The notes beneath the pieces are model-generated. The model was not told the DNA's origin. It made no database searches and saw only the letters and a program-made list of their open reading frames with translations. The translations under genes and the position numbers were made by a program. A stretch of 64,000 nucleotides of DNA from Owenia fusiformis (taxonomy: Eukaryota; Annelida; Polychaeta; Sabellida; Oweniidae). The stretch covers positions 32,772,740 through 32,836,739 of the forward strand of contig CAIIXF020000009.1 in NCBI GenBank assembly GCA_903813345.2, in the 5' to 3' direction. Positions 1-12,177 of this stretch are shown here, piece after piece; position 1 is the first letter of the stretch; every line of letters starts with the position of its first letter.

Positions 1-1910
1 AACGTACTTCCAATACTGTTTAACAAAAACACGTTTTAATTTAGATTCTGATATGATATGCCAAAGTGATATATCGTGATATGATGGGCTACGATCTGCT
101 AAGTTGTGCTGCTCAATTTTGTGTAATTTTGTGATTCCTTCTTGTGATGTTTATGATGTAGCACGATATATCAATTCTGAAACTCATCATTAACTTTCTA
201 TTTTCAAATATCAATATGATATGATTCTAGAATGAACTTTTAGAATGGTATGCTATCCCACGATGCGATATTACGATGGTGCTATGGAAGTAAAGCTAGA
301 CGTGTGAAAATCCCACAATAATGTAATGACGACATTTCAATCTGAAATCCATTATTTTGACAAGGAAGGTGTTCAGGCTTCACTAAAACGCTCATTATCC
401 ACCTCAATCTCGCTGTAATTCCAATTTTATGCCATTTGTATTTCTTTTGTATTTCAATGTACATATCATAACAACTCAAATGCCGAACGAGATTCAGAAT
501 ATGGACGATTCGGCTGAAGTTGAAAGATTTGAATAGGGATTAAATTGTCATCTCATTACCATAACAAACCCACAGAAAGACTACCTAGACGATAATGGTT
601 TTGAGAATCGAAGATTTGGATATTCCCAGCATAATTTCCGATTTCAAAAATAAAAATATAATTTATAACAGTGCATTATGATTTTAATTCTGAAAATGAA
701 CTTTTCGAGGACTATCTTTCACCCGTATATCTTTAAACTTTTAATGATCAAAACTTAAAAGAGGTGATCTTACTTTTTATTTCAAAATGTCATCGATATA
801 AAGCCCTAGAGCCAACTAGACAGAATCTTTGCGTATCTTTAATTAAGTAGAAATGTTCAAAAGAAAAAAACGAGGGGTGACAAAAGTAAAGTTCAATAAC
901 AATTTCTAGAATTTTTGTACATTATGAATTCTTTAGAGCAGTGTTTATCGGTTTACTTTTCCTCGAGGGGAGCATTTTTAATATTATCGAGGACCGATCT
1001 GATGGGGTTGTCATTCGGCTATATTTTATTTGTCATGGCGTTGTTTTCTACTTGACTGAATAATCTTAAAAAACTTGCTTCGCGAAGTTTTACACCCTAT
1101 TTTTATCATTGAATTAATTGATGTAAAACATTGTAATTTTAATATTTAATGTCGTTGTGAATATGTCCATTGCATATGACATGTATTTAATAACTCAGAA
1201 GGATATTAGATATTAAAAATGTCTACGTTTGGATGACAACAACAAGCTGATATAAAGACAACAAAATATACTCGATAGAATGTTTCGACGTCGCCATTTG
1301 ACAAACATAATTGTGGTTACACAATAGCAAACTGACAGATTTATTTTTTTCAGTCTTTTTATTCTTTCGGTTATTAAATCAGATAAAATGAGATGTGTGA
1401 AACCAATCGGATTAATTTGAAGACGAAATTGACATGAGAATACTGAGTTGAGAACAATCGACAGTGGAGGTCTCCTACGGGAGACAACGAAAAGTTATAA
1501 CTTAACTATACGCATTATAACAATGTGTCATCTTCTCACAGACAGAGTGCAGCAAATAAACAAACAAACGCGCTTATATTACGATTACGTAACATTTGTA
1601 ACATAAATATATCAACCAAAATTCCACAATAAAGTCCTACTTCCTACTTCTTACATCATACCAATATTCTGGTAGTGAGAGTCAGAATTACAGAATTAAG
1701 CAATAGTCCTAGAAGACTAATATTAATAGAAAAAATCACATACCCCCTAACAGAAAAAGAAAGAAAACTTAAAGCAAATAAATGACAATTTCCTAACATA
1801 TAAGGGATGAAATACCTATACCAAATAAATCAGAATCCTCCTAGCATATAAGGTAAAAATATCTATACCAAAGAAATCACAAATCCCCTATCATAAAGAA
1901 AAGCTTATAC
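1..1910. other. AT-rich non-coding stretch, probably SoxE intron
   Basis: No exon was recognised on either strand. The stretch lies immediately 3' (minus strand) of the splice donor that ends the second SoxE exon, so it should be part of the intron dividing the HMG-box. The continuation of the HMG domain, expected to resemble the LLNESEKRPF segment of vertebrate SoxE proteins, was looked for and not found here. Confidence 0.5.
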
Positions 1911-2589
1911 CTCCAAAGTTTGCCAAGTGTTTTGCTGAGTTCGGCATTGTGAAGTTGGGGGTACTGATCGGCCAACTTGCGTCTTGCGGCCTGGGCCCAC
2001 ACCATGAATGCATTCATGGGTCTCTTTATATGTGGCTTCCGTTTTTCACCTAAAAATATTAAGAGTGACAAATTTAATACAAAATTAAATGTAGTGTAAT
2101 GAGTTTATGATTTATATAAGCTCGATGTCAATAATTAACCATGTTTAATCGAGAAAATTTCCATAAATATGCATATCTGAAGATTGGCCTATTTTCAGAT
2201 GGAAATTCTTTGTTAAATCTCACATGCATTGCTATTGGGTCAAAGAATATATATAGATCAATCCAATACTGAGATAAGTTTCTTCGTCAAAGATTTCTCG
2301 AGGAGTATTTTAAAAAAAATATGTTACCATTTGGCCCTCTCATTGGCATGGGGACGAGTGACCAGTCGTAACCTTTCAAAACGTTTGTTACGGCATCTTG
2401 GATATTACTCCCATCATCAGCGCCCACTGGCGGCTGGGCGTTTTTTTCTCCTTCATTTTCAAGCATTTTCTCAGATACGCAATCCTGGTCTGGGTCAGGA
2501 CTCCCGAGACTTGATCCAATCGAGAAGGGTGATCCTGTACTCATGTTAGACCCCGTACTTAATCTTGTCTCCTTCTTCGATTCACACAT
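1911..2589 (-). CDS. SoxE: SoxE (Sox8/9/10-type) transcription factor, 5' part
   Basis: Two exons of a SoxE HMG-box transcription factor, a nuclear DNA-binding regulator. Exon 1 is 2328-2589, starting at ATG 2589 and ending at donor G|GTAACAT. Exon 2 is 1911-2049, with acceptor TTTTTAG|GTGAAA and donor TGGAG|GTATAAG. Exon 1 encodes an acidic, Ser-rich N-terminus and the SoxE-specific motif [19 protein letters not shown], which matches the dimerisation region before the HMG box. Exon 2 encodes [20 protein letters not shown] through [10 protein letters not shown], the first half of the HMG box. The break after KLWR in phase 2 is where vertebrate SOX8/9/10 genes have an intron. The 278-bp intron between the dimerisation motif and the HMG box has no counterpart that I recall in vertebrate SoxE genes. 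The rest of the HMG box and the C-terminal transactivation region lie outside the window. Confidence 0.93.
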
Positions 2590-3376
2590 AATTGTTCTGC
2601 CCCAGGAAGCAAGGATGTGAGATATCCTTTTGAACTATAATCTGCAATTGATCCAATTTTAATAGGCCAGTGAGACCAAGAACACTCAAGTCCACAAGAA
2701 TATCTGCAGCGTTTGGATACGAGTACGATTGAATACGTCTAATAACCACCTATTTTTGTTTGTTAACTTCACATTTAAAATTCACCTGTTGCATTCAGAG
2801 GCACAATCCCACACTAAGCATACATTAGGGCTTGGGGAAGATGTGTATGGCCGAGCCTTCTATAACGAGATACGATTATTCCATGGCCAATCGGAGAGCG
2901 TCTTAGCAAATAAGCCTCGCCTCCTTATTTGCATCAGTAGCATTTACGCTAGCAGCAAGATAAATCTTGAATTGGGACATGCAACATGGGAGAAGATGCT
3001 TCGAAATTTTCTTTCAGTTTTTGGTTCCCTTTTATGACCTTGGCCGGTCCCTGGGCATAATTTAAACCGCATATTTAAAACGAAAAATATAAATCTTTGA
3101 GGCTTCTTCATGCATTTTATTTATCAAATAGTAAACATTTAAATCGTTGTTAACATGTGAATTTAAGCAAACTTAAATATCTCACTGATGAATCGAGTAA
3201 ATAACCCAAGGTAACAATATCTGAAATGCATAGATCAAATTAAAATGAAGGTCGTGTGCACTGATGGACTAAAATCAAAATGCACAGTTTGAAATTAATG
3301 GAGTGCATTATTTGTCCTGCACCATCAATGTGTCCACCAGTCCATGGACTTGTGACATCATAAGATATAAGAACCA

Positions 3377-3412
3377 CCAAGGACGTCTATCTCTGGAGAT
3401 AGATGTCCTTGG
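3377..3412. repeat. Short hairpin with 16-bp stem
   Basis: CCAAGGACGTCTATCT pairs with AGATAGATGTCCTTGG across a 4-base loop, with one G-T position. The half-stem ends repeat in the flank (accacca on both sides). It could be a small transposon relic or an RNA stem; nothing decides between these. Confidence 0.6.
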
Positions 3413-3710
3413 AACCACCAAGACTCAAATAACATAGCAGATAACTATTAATATATTATTTTATTTTGAGCATCTTACATCGAGACTGATTTGGTGATTT
3501 TCTGAATTCATTTCAAAAATTGATGGTATTTTAAAAACCTTGAAGTCGTACTTATGGTGCCCTGATTTTATAACTTATATGTCATATTGTACTACCCTCT
3601 CAATAGTAATAATTCGCATGAGGAGAGCACTACTAGACTCTGGGATTCAAGGTATCAATTTCCTGCAACCTTGGTCAATGATTTTATTTCTTGTTGCACG
3701 TTGATCTTAT

Positions 3711-4212
3711 TCATTAGTCGTTTTACACGTATGCAATACTATGCATGAACGATGTTGCCTCTGGATCAGTCCTTGACAAACCCAAACTCCCGTGCAGTGA
3801 TATATACCGAGACACTGCATGGGAGTTCGCGACAAACCCGGTTGGAATTCAAAAAAGTAAAATATGTCAAATTAAAGCTTGATATCAAAAGTATATTTTC
3901 TAATAAAATATTGTAGGGCCTCTATGCTGGGCCTTTTTGGGTGTTACTTGACCCTTTTGGGCCTTATTTTTCAATGTTAGGCCAAATTTTCAAAAAAACG
4001 TGCCGTAGATTTTCTAATTTTTGGTCGACATTTTGGTTTTAGGGCCCTAAAAAGTTTTTCCGCGTTTTTCATGGATTTTTCATCTATTCATTAGTCGGTT
4101 TACACGTATGCATGCATGATGTTGCCTCTGGATCAGTCCTCGACAAAACCGGTTGGAATTCAAAAAAGTAAAATATGTCAAATTAAAGCTTGATATCAAA
4201 AGTATATTTTTC
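3711..4212. repeat. Imperfect direct duplication flanking a GGGCCC-repeat unit
   Basis: The block beginning CATTAGTCG at 3711 and ending near 3899 is repeated from about 4089 to 4212. Both copies contain GTTGCCTCTGGATCAGTCC and GGTTGGAATTCAAAAAAG. Between them (about 3905-4080) lies one unit of the GGGCCC/AAAAAGG family in the orientation opposite to the array at 5755-6705. The first copy carries a 47-bp insertion that the second copy lacks. Confidence 0.8.
3784..3830. mobile_element. 47-bp hairpin insertion with 9-bp target duplication
   Basis: The stem AACTCCCGTGCAGTG pairs with CACTGCATGGGAGTT around a short AT-rich loop. It is flanked by GACAAACCC at 3775-3783 and 3831-3839, which looks like a 9-bp target-site duplication. 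The duplicated flank at 4142-4150 (GACAAAACC) continues straight into GGTTGGAATT without the insertion, so it acts as an unfilled site. No coding capacity. Confidence 0.6.
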
Positions 4213-4571
4213 TTGTAAAGAAACAGAATAAAAGGTGCAACAAATTAGCATTATACTTTGCTATCAACATTTTTTTGTTAACAAAAAATTTGACCCGATC
4301 TCAATCGCATAATAATAATGTTAGGACCGTAAAGTTGATAGTGGCAAAGAACCCCTACTGCCCTATTACGGTTAGAGCCTAGTACATTAGGTAGATCACA
4401 TTGTTTTTAAAGGCAAAAACAATCTATCGGAAACGGTATTTGAAAACATTAATTGCTTCCAACACTTGCGATCTCTGTTCTTTGCTACCATGTTAATATC
4501 TTTTGAATCAGCAGACTATTTTTTCATTTAAATATTTCCCCTTAAAAGTATATCTCTTGAAAGCCCGTGGT

Positions 4572-4726
4572 CTAATGCCTCAGTCACATTTGGTCTACGA
4601 CAAAAGTGCGAATGTTATAGCTTCCCAAAATCAAAGAAATATGCAGCATAAAATATAGGGATAAACAGTACGGTGTCGCTACGGCCGCCGTACGCCCGCC
4701 GTAGAGCAAATGTGACTGAAGCGTTA
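4572..4726. mobile_element. Short inverted-repeat element (MITE-like)
   Basis: The left end CTAATGCCTCAGTCACATTT is mirrored at the right end (reverse complement CTAACGCTTCAGTCACATTT). The element is about 155 bp, has no coding capacity, and has a GC-rich core (cgctacggccgccgtacgcc). The ends resemble those of the larger GC-rich element at 45893-46567 (TAATGGCCTAGTCACATAGC), so the two may be related. Confidence 0.6.
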
Positions 4727-5754
4727 GTTCCTATTGGGGTTCAACTACTTTATGCTTTATCCAGGAGTATCTTCAAAGCTTATTTCTATAAGAAAGGCGT
4801 GAATAATATATGAATGTTAACATAGCCCCCTCTTTGATGTTTAATTAGATACATCAGAATGTATACATGCATGTTATTTTGGTGACTTATTGTGACTTAT
4901 GTAGCTTACTTATTACTTATGTTGGATTCAAGTTGAGAGATTTTGCAGCATACATACGTTTGTTCGACAATAGCGATTTCTCAAAGTAGTATACTTATAT
5001 GTATTCATCTCTAGTTTCAAATGAAAAAGTCCCTTCATTTCAATTCATATTTTCAAACGTTTTGTTTTTCTAAATATGAATGTATTTTTTTCCACAGAAA
5101 ATTAGACTGTGGTCTATGATTGGTTATTTTTATGTTTAGTAAACTTACCTTTTCACTGCCTCAGAACAAAAAATAATATCGGCCAATTTATGACATACAT
5201 ACCTATAAAATGGCAACTTTAGATGGAAGCACAATCAAGGAATGATAACATGGTGAAGGGGTGTTATTACTCATCTTTTACTCCTCTATGCGACAGAGCG
5301 CCATCTTTATGAACTGGATGATGCAGAATGGACACGTTAGTACATCCCTGGTTTACTCTTTGTTGTATAGATGGCACTATTGTGCAAGTGTGGGAATATA
5401 TTTTTTATTGTAGTAACGTGTCATGCGAAATAAGGCAGTGATGGTCTGTATGACTTCATACCAATGTTTACAAACAAAAATTAAGTTTTTCAAAATTTGC
5501 GAAAATTCCATTCTTATTATTGTAAACATCTATAGACACATTCTTCTCGCTACAAATCATGGAATCTGGCCACTTGCTTCTTTGATGTAACAAAAGGCGG
5601 CATCGTGTTAACGGAACAGTTTTTTATTGAACGCTATTGGGAGGATTGTCGTCCTTCGTGTAGAATATGACAGTCGTTTCAAATCCATAATATTACATGC
5701 CCGTAGCCAGCTTTTTGAAAGGAGGCTCGACCCCCCCCCCGCACACTTCAAGAA

Positions 5755-6705
5755 AAACGCGAAAACTTTTCAGGGCCCTAAAACCAAAATTTGGACCAAA
5801 AATTAGAAGATCTACGGCACGTTTTTTTGAAAATTTGGCCTAACATTGAAAAAATAAGGCCCAAAAGGGTCAAGTAACGCCCAAAAAGGCCCACCATAGA
5901 GGCGCTACAATATTTTTTGGCCAACATTTTTTCTGGGCCCATCCAATGGCCGCGCGGAAAACCTTTTAGGGCCCTTGAACCAAAATTTTGAAAATTTATG
6001 GCCCGTTTTTCGAAAATGTGGCCAAAAATTGAAAAAAATAAGGCCTAAATGGTCAAGTAAAAAGGTCAAGTAAACTAACCAGGCCCTACAATATTTTTGG
6101 GCCAACATTTTTTTCTGGGCCCATCCTTAGGGTCGCGCTTAAAATGGGGCCCTAAAACCAAAATTCGAGCGAATATTCTGAATTTTATTGATGGCTCGTT
6201 TTTGAAAATTTGGCCTTAAATTGAAAAAAAATAAAGTCCAAAAAGGTCAATTAATGCCCAAAGATGCCCACTTAAGAGGCCCTACAATATTTTTGGGCCA
6301 ACATTTTTTTCTGGGCCCATCCTATGGCCACGCAGAAATCCTTTAGGGCCCTAGAATCAAAATTTGGGCCTAAATTTTCAAGATTTATGGCCCGTTTTTT
6401 GAAAATTTAGCCTAAAATTGAAAAATAAGGCCCAAAAAGGTCAAGTAAAGGCCAAGGACCTAGAATATTTTTATCCCAACATTTTTTCCTGGGCCCATCC
6501 TTAGGGCCGCGCTTAAAATTACTTAGGGCCCTAAAACCAAAATTCGGGCCAACATTTTGAAATTTTTTTAGCCTGTTTTTGAAAAGTTGGCCTGAAATTG
6601 AAAAAATAAGGCTCAAAAAGGTCAAGTAATGCCCAAAAAGGCCCACTAAAGAGGCCCTACAATATTTTCGGGCCAACATTTTTCCGGGCCCATCCCCATG
6701 CCCTC
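5755..6705. repeat. Tandem array of ~180-198-bp GGGCCC/AAAAAGG units
   Basis: About five degenerate units. The phrase CTACAATATTTTTGGGCC or a close variant recurs near 5905, 6085, 6282, 6460 and 6658. Each unit mixes TTTTCTGGGCCCATCC, AGGGCCCTAAAACCAAAAT and AAGGCCCAAAAAGGTCAAGT. Related single units lie at 3905-4080 (opposite orientation) and 37005-37285. Open frames here follow the repeat period and look like by-products, not genes. Confidence 0.85.
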
Positions 6706-7671
6706 CCTCTTGGAACCGCCAGAAGGCTATGTTTAACAAAACACAAAGGAAGATCCTAAAAAACAGAGGGAAAAGGGCACAAATATGTCCGCGAAAAAAA
6801 TTGGGCCAAATTCCTTGGAACTATAACATGAAATATCCATCTAACATCCTTGGGACAAAATGCCACATACACAATGTACTTGGTTCGCTCAACACCGTAG
6901 TCAAGTTCAGCTTATTTAAAAAGTAAATTTAAGAATGAAATAATAGGAGTATGTTAATTAGTTTATCTATTTTTGGGGTAGGTGGTACTTTTTATGAGAT
7001 ACTTTTAAACCAACCAACTTCCTTATATAACAACGATATTGAGAGAACTTAGTTCATTGTGTATATGTCATGTTGTTCTCAATCAAGGCTGGATAGATGT
7101 TTCATTTCATTCAAAAGAGTTGGTAGAAAAGAACAAAAAACAATTAGTACACCAAACACAAATATTGTTAACTAAAACAATTAAATAAAGTGAATGTAAA
7201 TATTTCAAGTAAATTGTTGCAATCCGATGATTATTACATTGAGGATGCGTATTTGATCTATTATGTTCAGTGGTTTTATAACTGTAATACTTAAAGGAAT
7301 TGTTCTAAAGGTGCGCATATGACGGGAAAGAGGAGGGGGGGGGGCGTGGAGGCACAAACAATTAACAAACATGCATTTTTTTTACTCGTATATTCAGCAG
7401 ACAACGTTCATAAGTACAAATTCTAAAGGGTGATAAAATATGTTTATGCCACAAATCATAAACTTCAACAAATCTATGTAGAAAACATACATTCAAAATT
7501 TCAAATATATACAAGAAACTTAAATATATACAGTTATAGATTATATCTAGTTTAAAAACAAGTCACAGTAGAAAAACATTCATCCAACCATAAAATAGAC
7601 TTTCGAAAGTATCATTTCCTCGTCATTTATGTCCGGTCATATATATGCAAATTAATAAAACCTTTTCAATA

Positions 7672-10600
7672 TTACATCCGAGTTATTGAAATTTTTGTGT
7701 TTGGATTCTCTATGGTTGTTTTCACAAGCAAGGTAGCCATTTCAAGAGGTTCTCCATTTTTGTCTCTTAGGTTCACCGTTCTGTAACCTTCCTGCATGCA
7801 AGAGAATGGAACGGTAAATTGAGCGATAAAATCGTCTCTTGATTTCCCATCATAATCTCTAACTTCAAATCTCACTATTGCGAGACTTGGGCATGCGACA
7901 TTAAAAGATAATGTCTGCGCCCAACAAGGATTGAAACCATTATTTTGAATAACCCTGGTTTTCTCTTTCTGGTTATCCTTTGGAATGCCAAATATTTCAA
8001 CTTTTACGTACGGATCTATGTAACCTTCACCAGATCCTTTTGACTTGGGAAGCATGAAGCCACTTAATATAGTAACATCTAGCTGCCGGTTCCAAGATGG
8101 CGGCATATCCCCAGCTGGGTCAAAGTCGGAAGTTGGATTCCTCAAAGCAGGTGGCTGAAGGATATAGCCACAATGCCCATTATCCATGAATTTAGCATCG
8201 TTGATCTGTAGGGGAACGCCTCCAGTTTGATAGTTCAACGCCACAATTTGACATCCAGCTGTCCACATTGGCACAGGGTTATAGTTGCTGGAATCAGTTC
8301 GTAAACCTCCTGGGAAAACCCTACTCAAATACGTACAGTTGTGTTTCACAAAGTCCTTCCCGTCTTCTGTACTCAACTTCAGAGCCTTGCTTTCTGCAAA
8401 AGAGGACATCTCGGTATTTCTGTAGTTGCTCCTAGCGTACTCGAACCCCTTATAGCCAACACTGGCGCAGTAGGCTATGGTGTCCGACAGTGACTTGGAT
8501 AGTTTGAGAGATGACGCTGTTTTCTTGGTACCATCCTCTGCTTCGTCATCTTCAACAAGTTCACAGTCTTCTGCTTTTTTGCTACCTAGTGGTAATTTCT
8601 GCCCTACAATTGGAAAAAGAAGGAAATCACATTCAAGGTTCAAGTAACATGATCACATCAGCATAACATAGACATAATGCATCAGTTACAAGGAGTTAGG
8701 AAGGATTTAATGTGATATTTACCTTTAATGAGAATCTTTCCCTTTAGTTGCTCTGGACTGGGAAGTGGTTTGTCTTCTCTCAGAGCACTCTCGGGTACGA
8801 TAAACAATTTCGATTTTAAAATTGATCTCAAATACTTCGCCATTACATCCTGCTGTTTCACAGAGCAATGGTTCTCAATGGAAAGTATCACGGGATATTC
8901 GGACGTGGCGAATGCATAATCATTAATGGCGGTAATGACGTCCTTGAAATGTATCTTGGAGGTGAGAGTGTTCCCATGGGTGATGAGAGGCTCATTCTTG
9001 GGACCATCCCAACAGTCAAGCTCAACACACCTGGAACAAATGATTGTGTGTTTCATTCAATGTTGATAAACGATAACCATGTACCAGTGATACTAGCAAA
9101 TGCTGCAAAAATGCTTAAACTGTTTACGGGCAGTACACTTGCATGATTGCTAAGTGGTCCAACATGTTAGCGTTTTATTCTAGAAATTGTAAACGTTTGA
9201 ATGTGGTAAATGTAGCATAAGGGTCCATGTAATATGTTGGCGTCTAAACCCATTCATTGTGTAAAGGTTTATCAAGTAAACTGAAAAATGAACTGTAGAA
9301 TCTAACCTTGATAGTCCATGTTTATATTGATGCTACATTTTGGTGGCAGTGGTGGGATGATATAACCGATTATATCCATAAAAGATATACCCTCAATATA
9401 AGACTTAATACTCTTTTCACTTATACATTTTGGATGCAAAGTAGTAAAATGTGAGTTTAATGCAGTTTGTAAATTCACACTCAGAAATACTAACCTGCAT
9501 CCCTTTCTCAGCGCCAGTATGTACATCTCAACGGAACTTGGCCCTGTCAGTTGGTCCTTAGCCAAGTATGTATTATGTGACGATGCGATGAAATATTGGT
9601 TTAATGGCTGTGCCATATCTTGATAGATTCTATAACGATGTTCTGGGTTAAACAAGTTGAATGTTGGGGACTCTAGTAACTCTCGGAACCCCTCGATGCT
9701 TAGCATCTGCCTGGCTCTCACCCCTGGGATTGGCTCAAACTTCTCTATGATAGTTAACGCTTGTTGACGGCTAATTGTTTGAAGTTGTTCCTTTTGCATG
9801 AATTCTTCCAGTTCACCAGGATCAATGAAATTATCACCAAAAGCGTATTTTTCAAAAATGTCATTCATTTCTGGACGTTTTGTGATCGTTTTATATAACT
9901 CTATAAATTCTTTCATGTCGAGAGTTTCTTGGCCTTTCTTGCTGTGTCTGCCATCAGTATCCGCTTCACGGAACAGCCTTTTTGCGTTATCATAAGATAC
10001 CTTAAAACCTTTACGTCTTAGAAAGTCTATAATTTCTCTCAGTGTTAGACGTCCATCTCTGTTCGCATCTGCCTCGCTGAACAGCTTTTTGATCCAGCAG
10101 TCTCTGTTGTTTCCACATTCACTCATTTTGTGTGCGGATACAAGATGTTTCAGTCCCTTTACCCACATGTCCTTCATCGCCGAGGATTCAACAATAATGT
10201 CAAGGGATAGGTTATTCCTCCCGTAAATCACAGAGAACACTAGGTTCTTGGAGATTTTGAGATCTTTTTCAACATTGAGGAGCTTGTCAGTACTGTAGCC
10301 TTCACGAACCTCTCTGATATCAGCAAGCTTGATTCTGACACCATTCACATTTGCAACACATTTGTTTGAATTGATATACCCAAAACTGCTGTTCTCTCTA
10401 TCTATATTAAAATATCTTTCTTTCAAATTGTTGGCACTTCGAACTTTTAGCATGGACGCTCCATGATGCATAGCTTCTAGGATTTCGTCCATGCTCATAT
10501 TGGCGAACGAAGTGGGTGGCTCAGATGGAATATCTTCTCTGTTAACTCCATTTTTACTCGGTTGCCATTTGTTGGATTCTTTCTCCTTTTGTTTCCTCGA

Positions 10601-11017
10601 TTTCTGAGATTCCTTCAAATTGGCCCTTGCTTGTTTTGTGGATTGAGATGCCATTTTATGTTTTGTATCGAGTACTATTACACCAACACTGTCCTGGGCC
10701 GAGGTCAAAGTAAAAACGTTGTGTGCGGTGAGAGAATCCTTACTCACTATCCTTTTCTCCTTATCCGTAAATGTGGAGTTTTGGGAACTTGTTGCTGGTG
10801 GTTCTAATCCGTTTTGCAAATTTGAGTGGAGGATTATAGACTGAAAATTACTGGTTTCATCGTGATTTTGTATGTTGTTTTGTTGTACTTCCGATTGTGT
10901 GTCGTTCAGATTAGAATTTCTGCTAAAAGTGAGAATATTCGTCTGCTGTGGTCCAGAACGAGGTTCATGCAAATGTCCATCTTCAAATGAAACATCCACT
11001 AGTGTCGTAAGGTCTCT
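7672..11017 (-). CDS. PLCD: Phosphoinositide phospholipase C, delta type
   Basis: Hydrolyses PIP2 to IP3 and diacylglycerol. Three exons: 9495-11017, 8723-9030 and 7672-8603. From ATG 10654 (context AAAATGG) the product is 799 residues, close to vertebrate PLC-delta lengths. Order: basic N-terminus, PH domain (from [20 protein letters not shown]), EF-hands with a canonical loop ([12 protein letters not shown]), X domain ([31 protein letters not shown]), acidic linker, Y domain ([13 protein letters not shown]) and C2 domain. Both catalytic histidines, the calcium-site Glu/Asp and the Ser and Arg phosphate contacts are present. Across the exon 2-3 junction the usual KGK reads KGQ, so one phosphate-contacting lysine is replaced. 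The frame stays open about 115 codons upstream of ATG 10654, to an acceptor-like site at 11018-11019, so an earlier start in an upstream exon is likely. The delta class rests on the domain set and on sequence; the exact paralogue is undecided. Confidence 0.9.
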
Positions 11018-12177
11018 CTGAGGTATTTGAATAGGAAATGGATTTCTTTGCGATGGTAATGGATTATGGATAGGGTGGTAGGGTAGGTTTGGGGAAGGTT
11101 TAATGGGGAGGGGAGGTTTTGATTTAGGGGATTCCAGTTTGTCAGCTGGCGGAGCTCATCCAAACCAATTGGTCTGTTGCCTTTGCTTCGTCATCATATC
11201 CCAATCCGAACAGGTAAAGAATCCAAAGTTATAGAATCGACTATTCAATGTACTAGTATGAATAAAAATGTATGTTCAATATACTCAGATAATCTGACGA
11301 AGTGCAAGATCGATTCCTATACTAGATAACTTCCACCAACATTAGTTTCAACTGCCTTATATTTTGTATAGCCGGCCTCGCCCATCAATTACTCTGTCAG
11401 TACGCCTAATGCATTTACTAAATAATACATAAGCATCTGCTGAAGATGTGATTTTCTGCTAACGGATGGGAATATTTCCAGGATGTTATTTCAGTCTACT
11501 TTCGTGTCTGCAGCAGTCTGTTCGTTATGAATTGTTGAATCATCTGGAATTACACAACAAAACGCCAAATTAATATAGGGGTTTAAGTTTTCAGTTCTAT
11601 ACCACAAATATTCCCTATACCTGTATAAATATGTCTATATAGAGCAGGATATTTATGTTCAGATGAGGGCTCTCTGTTATATCGCGGACATTTTCAAAAT
11701 ACCCATCTTTCTCTTCACAATTTTTTCATCGTACAGCCCGCTATTCATACCCGAGTTTCTCCTCAATGAGTCCTCAATGGGAATTTATTTAGAAGAGCAA
11801 AGAAAAGAAAAAGAGCCATTGGCGTTCCTTCCAAGAGTTTTCAAATAAACGCCCATTGCTCTTTTCGATGTAACGAGAAGCACTCGCAAAAGGATTGTTA
11901 CTGATTGTTAAATAACACAAAACACAAAAACAATAAACATAGGGTAAGTGATTAAACCAGTTATGCTAATAACAAATGTTTTCACAGATGTACATTTTAG
12001 TACATCAACCAAATAGTTAGGCTACATTATCTGTTCTGCAAATTGAAAAAACACGCCATTTTAGTCGTAAAAACTTATACACATGCATCTTAGATCAAAA
12101 ACTGACCACAGTTTTGAACCCCATAGTTTCTTGATCATTTCTCCAATGAATGCCTGCAAGTTGCTATCCATATCACT

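Larger units (their letters stand above)
2590..7671. other. Intergenic region between SoxE and PLC-delta, repeat-rich
   Basis: No supportable gene. It lies upstream of SoxE and downstream of the PLC-delta stop codon, so SoxE promoter elements may lie near 2600-3100, but none was recognised. It contains a hairpin (3377-3412), an imperfect duplication (3711-4212) with a 47-bp hairpin insertion, a short inverted-repeat element (4572-4726) and a tandem array built on GGGCCC and AAAAAGG motifs (5755-6705). Degenerate copies of the foldback family seen at 53423-54133 lie around 6830-7200. Confidence 0.6.

Noticed and set aside
5905..6739. Minus-strand frames within the GGGCCC array
   Set aside because: The translations repeat with the array and resemble no protein; treated as repeat by-products.
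10997..10999. GTG as PLC-delta start codon
   Set aside because: The codon is internal valine of an open frame. Animal translation would use ATG 10654 or an upstream exon.
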